DNA of 11,458 bases from Calditrichia bacterium (GTDB lineage Bacteria > Calditrichota > Calditrichia > RBG-13-44-9 > J042), in assembly GCA_030430345.1 (NCBI GenBank), contig JAUIFT010000032.1, positions 1 through 11,458 on the forward strand, in the 5' to 3' direction. Below, in pieces: positions 7,377 through 11,458 of this stretch. Made by a program: the position numbers and the translations under genes. The notes beneath the pieces are model-generated. The model did no database searches, was not told where the DNA came from, and saw only the letters and a program-made list of their open reading frames with translations. Position 1 is the first letter of the stretch. Every line of letters begins with the position of its first letter.

Positions 7377-7897
7377 ATAAAAAATTGAAATTATGAAAAT
7401 AGTTGAAACAGTGCGCAGTGACTCATCTGCCCACCTGCTAATTCCCTTTATCTTCTGAATTCGAGAATGCATGATTTCAAACACAACCACTCCACGGAGC
7501 TGCTATATATTACTCATGCTCTTAAATGAAACAAGGGCCGAGAAGAATACCTGACCCCCAACATAATAATATATAAAAAAGAGAACTATGCGGGAAAGGC
7601 GTTCCAGCTTGCTGACGCCTATTGATTTCCCGCAGTGTTCTCCCACACTTCCCTTCTCAAAATTTCCTGATACAAACGATTCTCAGTTAAATTTTATGCG
7701 ATGTTTTTTAGCGAATATCGATTGATTATTGCGTGTTAACGGATTGGTTGGCGAGTATCGGAATTAAAATGCGCGGCTAATTATGTTCTGGCAATGGCAG
7801 TATTTTCAACATTCAATCATATTCCCCTCCCCCCAAATCACTGTTGAAATTGTCCTTCTCAATCCTTACCTTCGAATCTTTAACTGCGGAGGCCTGC
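7377..7897. other. Intergenic region between tRNA-Glu and the M14 peptidase gene
   Basis: No convincing protein gene. It contains the large hairpin described separately at 7575-7642. It also holds two copies of GCGARTATCG exactly 40 bases apart (7711-7720 and 7751-7760), whose flanks agree at 17 of 26 positions over 7708-7733 and 7748-7773. These could be operator-like sites for the downstream plus-strand gene, but the match is modest. On the minus strand TAAAAT at 7697-7692 could be a -10 element for a short transcript ending at the hairpin; no good -35 accompanies it. Confidence 0.4.
7575..7642 (-). terminator. Large compound hairpin followed by T6 on the minus strand; end of an unidentified transcript
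   Basis: Three stacked stems pair exactly: 7581-7586 with 7637-7642 (GAGAAC/GTTCTC), 7589-7597 with 7626-7634 (TGCGGGAAA/TTTCCCGCA), and 7598-7602 with 7615-7619 (GGCGT/ACGCC). The tip can form CAG/CTG, and a six-base bulge lies on one side. On the minus strand the structure ends directly in TTTTTT (7580-7575), as in an intrinsic terminator. No minus-strand gene lies upstream of it, since the M14 gene there is on the plus strand. It may therefore end a small RNA or antisense transcript. A short alternative hairpin, AGTGT/ACACT (7634-7638/7645-7649), competes with the outer stem. Confidence 0.55.
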
Positions 7898-9700
7898 ATG
7901 ATTTTGCTGCGAAATTTTATTTTTTTCATCTTTTCTGTGTTTTTTTTCGGTATTATCGCCTCGCTTTGTGCGCAAACGCAAGGAGATTGGCAAACCCATT
8001 ATGAAAAATCCGGTCACCTGGAAACCCCCCGTTATCCGGGGACCATTGACTATTGCCAACGGCTGGATGCAGCCTCCGATTGGGTACACTATGAATCCTT
8101 TGGAAAAAGCCCGCTGGGGAGAGATCTGCCCCTGGTAATCGTCGATAAAAACGGCAACTTTACCCCGGAAGCGGTGCGCAAATCCGGTAATGTAATCATG
8201 CTGGTGCAAAGCTGTATTCATTCCGGGGAGTCGGACGGAAAAGATGCTTCCCTGATGCTGATGCGCGAACTGGTGATCACCCGGGATCTGGCTGACTTGC
8301 TCAATCATGTAACCATACTGTTTATCCCGATTTTTAATGTGGATGGCCATGAAATGTTTGGGCCGCATAATCGTCTCAATCAAAACGGCCCTGCGGAAAT
8401 GGGCTTTCGAGCCACTGCCCAGAACTATAATCTCAACCGCGATTTCCTCAAGGCAGAATCTCCGGAAATGCGGGCCTGGCTCAAATTATACAATCATTGG
8501 CTGCCGGATTTTCTGGTAGATAATCACGTCACCGATGGTGCGGATCATCAGTATGTAATGACGTATGGGATTGAAACCAATGTAAATGTTGCTGCCCCAT
8601 TGCGGAAATGGACGACGGAGGTTATGGAACCATTTCTGGTGAAGGAGATGAAAAAAGACAATCAGTTAACCGCCCCGTATTTTTCTATGAATCGCCGCCC
8701 GGCCATTCGTAATGGCGTGAAGATCGAGCCCTACAGTCCCCGTTATTCTACCGGTTACGGTGCGGTGCAGAATCGCATCTTCTACCTGGTGGAAACCCAC
8801 GCATTGAAAGATTATAAAACCCGGGTAACCGCCAATTATCTTCTGATGAAACACATGCTGGCGCTGTTAAATAAAGAGCAAACAAGCCTTCTTAATGCTA
8901 ACCGAACTTCCGACGCCCTTACCCGGGAACTGCCGGGCAGCTATCTGCCGCTCGATCTTTCCCTGGATATGACAGACACGACCATGGCGCCATTCGCCGG
9001 CATCGAATATGAAGAAACCTTCAGCGAAATTTCCAATAGCGAACGTGTGGTTTACAATGGCAAACCGGTGACGATGGAAATTCCCTACTTCAAGAAAAAC
9101 GTCGTGACGGATTCCGCGAAAATTCCTTACGCCTACATCATCCCGCCGCAATGGGCGCTGCAGATCGAACGACTGGGCTGGCATGATGTAAAAATTCATC
9201 GCCTGAGTGAAGCAGCTTCCCTGGAGGTTGACAGCTATCGCTTCAACAACGTCTCCTGGCGGCGGCAATCTTTTGAAGGACAGTTGCTGACGGAATTCAG
9301 CGTAGCGCCGTTGACGGAAACCCGCATGTATCCGGCGGGCAGCGCGGTGATTATTATGAACCAGCGCACCAACCGGGTAATCGCCCATTTGCTTGAGCCG
9401 CATGCGCCGGATTCTTACGTTAAGTGGGGCTACTGGAATACCATTTTCGAACGGAAGGAATATGGGGAAGACTATGTGCTGGAAACCATCGCCCGGGAGA
9501 TGCTTGCGGAAAACCCTGATCTGCAGAAAGCGTTTGATCAATACCTGGCGGATAATCCCGCTGCAGCGCAAAGCCGCTGGGCGCGCCTCTATTTCTTTTA
9601 TGCCCAAACGCCGTATTGGGAAAACCGGACCAACCTTTATCCGGTGGGAAAAATCATGAAGGAACAATCCTTGCCGCTGGATGGCGTTAATGGAAAATAA
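7898..9700 (+). CDS. Secreted M14-family zinc metallocarboxypeptidase
   Basis: I place the start at ATG 7898, which has GGAGG five bases upstream. A longer frame from a TTG at 7844 exists but lacks these signals. The product is 600 residues, beginning with a signal peptide (MILLRNFIFFIFSVFFFGIIASLCAQ). The catalytic domain spans about residues 40-325. The zinc site is H-x-x-E in CIHSGES (His108, Glu111) plus His210 in VDNHVTDG. The substrate-binding NLNRD motif (Arg181) and the general base Glu299 in FYLVETHA are also present, so the enzyme should be active. It removes residues from peptide C-termini outside the cytoplasm; the exact substrate is unknown. The C-terminal 270 residues, with a WGYWNTIFERKEYGEDYVLE block, match the long M14 proteins common in FCB bacteria. 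It overlaps the dGTPase-like gene that follows, suggesting joint transcription. Confidence 0.92.
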   Translation: MILLRNFIFFIFSVFFFGIIASLCAQTQGDWQTHYEKSGHLETPRYPGTIDYCQRLDAASDWVHYESFGKSPLGRDLPLVIVDKNGNFTPEAVRKSGNVIMLVQSCIHSGESDGKDASLMLMRELVITRDLADLLNHVTILFIPIFNVDGHEMFGPHNRLNQNGPAEMGFRATAQNYNLNRDFLKAESPEMRAWLKLYNHWLPDFLVDNHVTDGADHQYVMTYGIETNVNVAAPLRKWTTEVMEPFLVKEMKKDNQLTAPYFSMNRRPAIRNGVKIEPYSPRYSTGYGAVQNRIFYLVETHALKDYKTRVTANYLLMKHMLALLNKEQTSLLNANRTSDALTRELPGSYLPLDLSLDMTDTTMAPFAGIEYEETFSEISNSERVVYNGKPVTMEIPYFKKNVVTDSAKIPYAYIIPPQWALQIERLGWHDVKIHRLSEAASLEVDSYRFNNVSWRRQSFEGQLLTEFSVAPLTETRMYPAGSAVIIMNQRTNRVIAHLLEPHAPDSYVKWGYWNTIFERKEYGEDYVLETIAREMLAENPDLQKAFDQYLADNPAAAQSRWARLYFFYAQTPYWENRTNLYPVGKIMKEQSLPLDGVNGK

Positions 9701-10955
9701 TTTTTATCAACCATTTGACCGGGAGTTCCTCGAAGAGCGCCAGGGGAGCGATTATCGCACTTTTTTTCAGCGGGACCGCGACCGGATTATTCACAGCTCG
9801 GCCCTGCGGCGGCTGCAGGCAAAGACCCAGGTGTTTTTATCCGGTGAATATGATTTTTACCGCACCCGCCTGACTCACTCCATTGAAGTGGCGCAAATCG
9901 GCCGCTCTATTTGCAGCCATCTCCTTCACGCCAGTGATGATTTGCGGGATGATTTTTTTATCGATCCGGATTTGGTGGAGGCCATTTGCCTGGCCCACGA
10001 CCTCGGGCATCCACCCTTTGGCCATGCCGGGGAGCATACCCTGCACCAGGTGATGTTGCCGTACGGCGGCTTTGAGGGGAATGCACAAACTTTGCGGGTG
10101 CTCACGGAGATTATCTATCCGAATGGCGTCCATCGGGTTGGTATGAAACCCACCCGTGCCCTGATGGATGGTGTCCTCAAATACAAAACCCTGATCGGGC
10201 AGCTGGAAAATCCCGAACGCTATTTCCTCTATGACGATCAAAAGCAGTACCTGGATTTTGTCTTCGATGACCAACCGTTTCCCAGCAGCCTGACACCCGG
10301 AAAATCTTTGAATAAATTCCGCAGCATCGAATGCCAGATTATGGATTGGGCGGATGACACCGCTTATTCTCTCAACGACATTATCGATTGTGTGCAGGCC
10401 CGTTTTATAAACCGGGAACGCCTGGAGAACTGGGGAAAAACGCAGCAGCTAACAACCCTGGAAAGCGAAAAACTTGCGGCGATGATCGGCACGGTTTCTG
10501 ATGGAAAAGTGGGACGGACTTTTTCCCGGCGGATCGGTGATTTTATTACAGCCACTCACCTGGAGAAGCGACGCAATTTTATGAGCAGCCGAACGCATCG
10601 CTATGCCTGGCAGTTGGTGATTGATCCCGATGTTTACCAGGAAGCCAATCTCTACAAACGCATCGCCGCGGATATCGTTTTTAACTCTGCCCAGCAACAG
10701 CAGTTGATTTACAAATGGAACCATATTCTCCAGCGGCTGTTCACTTCTTTTTACGAAAACTACTGGCCGCACAACCCCGATTGCCTGAAGCTGCTGCCGG
10801 AAGTTACGCATCGCCGGGTACTGGATATCAGTGATGAAGCAGAGCGTATCCGCACCATCTGCGACCACATCGCCGGTATGACGGACCGTTTTGCGATTCG
10901 CACCTACAAACGCCTCTTCGATCCTGGATTTGGTTCAATTGGAGATCTCATTTAG
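9681..10955 (+). CDS. dgt: dGTPase-like HD-domain deoxynucleotide triphosphohydrolase
   Basis: A cytoplasmic enzyme of the Dgt family that splits dGTP (often other dNTPs too) into deoxynucleoside and triphosphate, helping to control dNTP pools. The 424 residues are normal for the family. Visible motifs are the N-terminal RDRDRIIHSSALRRLQAKTQVF (residues 31-52, broken here as RDRDRIIHSS and ALRRLQAKTQVF), RTRLTHSIEVAQIGRSI with metal-ligand His66, LAHDLGHPPFGHAGE with His106-Asp107, GGFEGNAQTLR (129-139), and WADDTAYSLND with the last metal aspartate (223-233). The set is complete. Two ATG codons are possible: 9681, or 9690 with GGATGG five bases before it; the second may be the true start. 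Either way it overlaps the M14 gene by 11 to 20 bases, so translation is probably coupled. The subfamily (dGTP-specific or broader) cannot be fixed from sequence alone. No clear terminator follows; the only nearby hairpin is GGCCG/CGGCC at 11008-11026, without a T-tract. Confidence 0.94.
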   Translation: MALMENNFYQPFDREFLEERQGSDYRTFFQRDRDRIIHSSALRRLQAKTQVFLSGEYDFYRTRLTHSIEVAQIGRSICSHLLHASDDLRDDFFIDPDLVEAICLAHDLGHPPFGHAGEHTLHQVMLPYGGFEGNAQTLRVLTEIIYPNGVHRVGMKPTRALMDGVLKYKTLIGQLENPERYFLYDDQKQYLDFVFDDQPFPSSLTPGKSLNKFRSIECQIMDWADDTAYSLNDIIDCVQARFINRERLENWGKTQQLTTLESEKLAAMIGTVSDGKVGRTFSRRIGDFITATHLEKRRNFMSSRTHRYAWQLVIDPDVYQEANLYKRIAADIVFNSAQQQQLIYKWNHILQRLFTSFYENYWPHNPDCLKLLPEVTHRRVLDISDEAERIRTICDHIAGMTDRFAIRTYKRLFDPGFGSIGDLI

Positions 10956-11066
10956 TAGGGAAGTCCTCTCCTGAAATGTATTTAAATTAATGTCTTGATT
11001 TCAATGGGGCCGGATGTTTATCGGCCAAAGAAGTCATATTGATTTATGTGTTTTTTAGGAGAATTC

Positions 11067-11458
11067 ATGAAAACTGACGTCATAAAAAAAATCGGAATTG
11101 CCGGCAGTCTTTTGCTTTTAGCTGGCCTGTTGTTTCATCTTATGCTCATACCCGTTGACGATGCCGAAAATATTATTCGGGAACGAATGAAAAAATCCGC
11201 GCCGGGGCCGGATGCACGACCATCTGACTGGGCCTGGCAGCGCCGCACTTTTCCCCACTATAGATATGACCAGCAGGCATATCGCAATGCTGCCAAAGAT
11301 GCCCGGGCAATGAAAGCACAAGCGGTAGAACGGCCGCTGGAAACGGTTACGTTTGCCGGGCCAAGCAATATCGGTGGCCGAATCTCCGATATCGAATTTA
11401 ATCCGCAAAACGGAGATATCGTTTATGCCGGCGCGGCAACCGGCGGTGTGTTTAAATC
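11067..11458 (+). CDS. Secreted VPS10/sortilin-like beta-propeller protein, N-terminal part (cut by window edge)
   Basis: The first 130 codons are present and the frame is still open at the right edge. The start ATG 11067 has AGGAG five bases upstream. Residues about 8-28 (KIGIAGSLLLLAGLLFHLML) are a signal peptide or membrane anchor. A charged linker with WAWQRRTFPHYRYDQQAY (55-72) follows. From about residue 97 the sequence AGPSNIGGRISDIEFNP and DIVYAGAATGGVFKS is the hallmark opening of large secreted VPS10/exo-alpha-sialidase-like propellers of FCB bacteria. Such proteins usually run to about 700-1000 residues and often end in a type IX sorting domain; neither can be seen here. Enzymatic activity should not be assumed. 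It follows the dGTPase-like gene by 111 bases and probably has its own promoter, although none is convincing. Confidence 0.85.
   Translation, partial: MKTDVIKKIGIAGSLLLLAGLLFHLMLIPVDDAENIIRERMKKSAPGPDARPSDWAWQRRTFPHYRYDQQAYRNAAKDARAMKAQAVERPLETVTFAGPSNIGGRISDIEFNPQNGDIVYAGAATGGVFK

Noticed and set aside
7165..7490. Short frames on both strands across the tRNA
   Set aside because: They read through tRNA-Glu, its terminator and its promoter and have no coding features.
8867..9667. 266-codon minus-strand frame
   Set aside because: It is antisense to the M14 peptidase, has no family motifs and no ribosome site, and reflects codon bias on the opposite strand.
11008..11026. GGCCG/CGGCC hairpin after the dGTPase-like gene as a terminator
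   Set aside because: The stem is only five pairs with no following T-tract on either strand, so the evidence is too weak.

Overview
The window looks like chromosomal DNA from an uncultured or little-studied member of the Fibrobacterota-Chlorobiota-Bacteroidota (FCB) group. The main clue is a secreted protein ending in a Por-type (type IX) sorting domain with the linker motif QNYPNPFNPST. That motif is typical of Calditrichota, Ignavibacteria, KSB1 and similar lineages. Clear Shine-Dalgarno sites (GGAGG or AGGAG) precede four genes, and sigma70-like promoters are present. Both argue against Bacteroidota proper, which usually lack them. The phylum is an inference and is not proven here.

Left half, all on the minus strand (read right to left): a secreted Asp-box beta-propeller protein with a sorting tail (5092-6699); a giant hybrid two-component system with a periplasmic propeller sensor, histidine kinase, receiver and AraC output (843-4916); then the start of a secreted YCF48/BNR-type propeller protein that runs off the left edge (1-527). 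The gap between the last two holds a good promoter, a leader with competing hairpins, and two abutting 21-bp direct repeats. Those repeats have the geometry expected of an AraC-type operator. The likely reading is that the hybrid regulator controls the YCF48-like gene next to it.

Middle (6700-7897): mostly non-coding. It contains a tRNA-Glu(TTC) gene on the minus strand with its own strong promoter and a textbook terminator. It also holds a weak possible small-ORF remnant and a large compound hairpin followed by six T on the minus strand, which looks like the end of an unrecognised minus-strand transcript.

Right half, plus strand: a secreted M14-family zinc carboxypeptidase (7898-9700) overlapping a dGTPase-like HD phosphohydrolase (9681-10955), then the start of another secreted VPS10/sortilin-like propeller protein cut by the right edge (11067-11458).

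Two short repeat elements with a 7-bp period stand out. One is a GGAATNN array that forms a perfect 17-bp inverted repeat, sitting in frame inside the kinase domain. The other is a TTGGATA-type element just upstream of the same gene. No CRISPR array, transposase or phage gene was seen. Apart from these features I found no wholly new system. The most original signals are the regulatory region at 592-809, the heptad repeats and the hairpin at 7575-7642.
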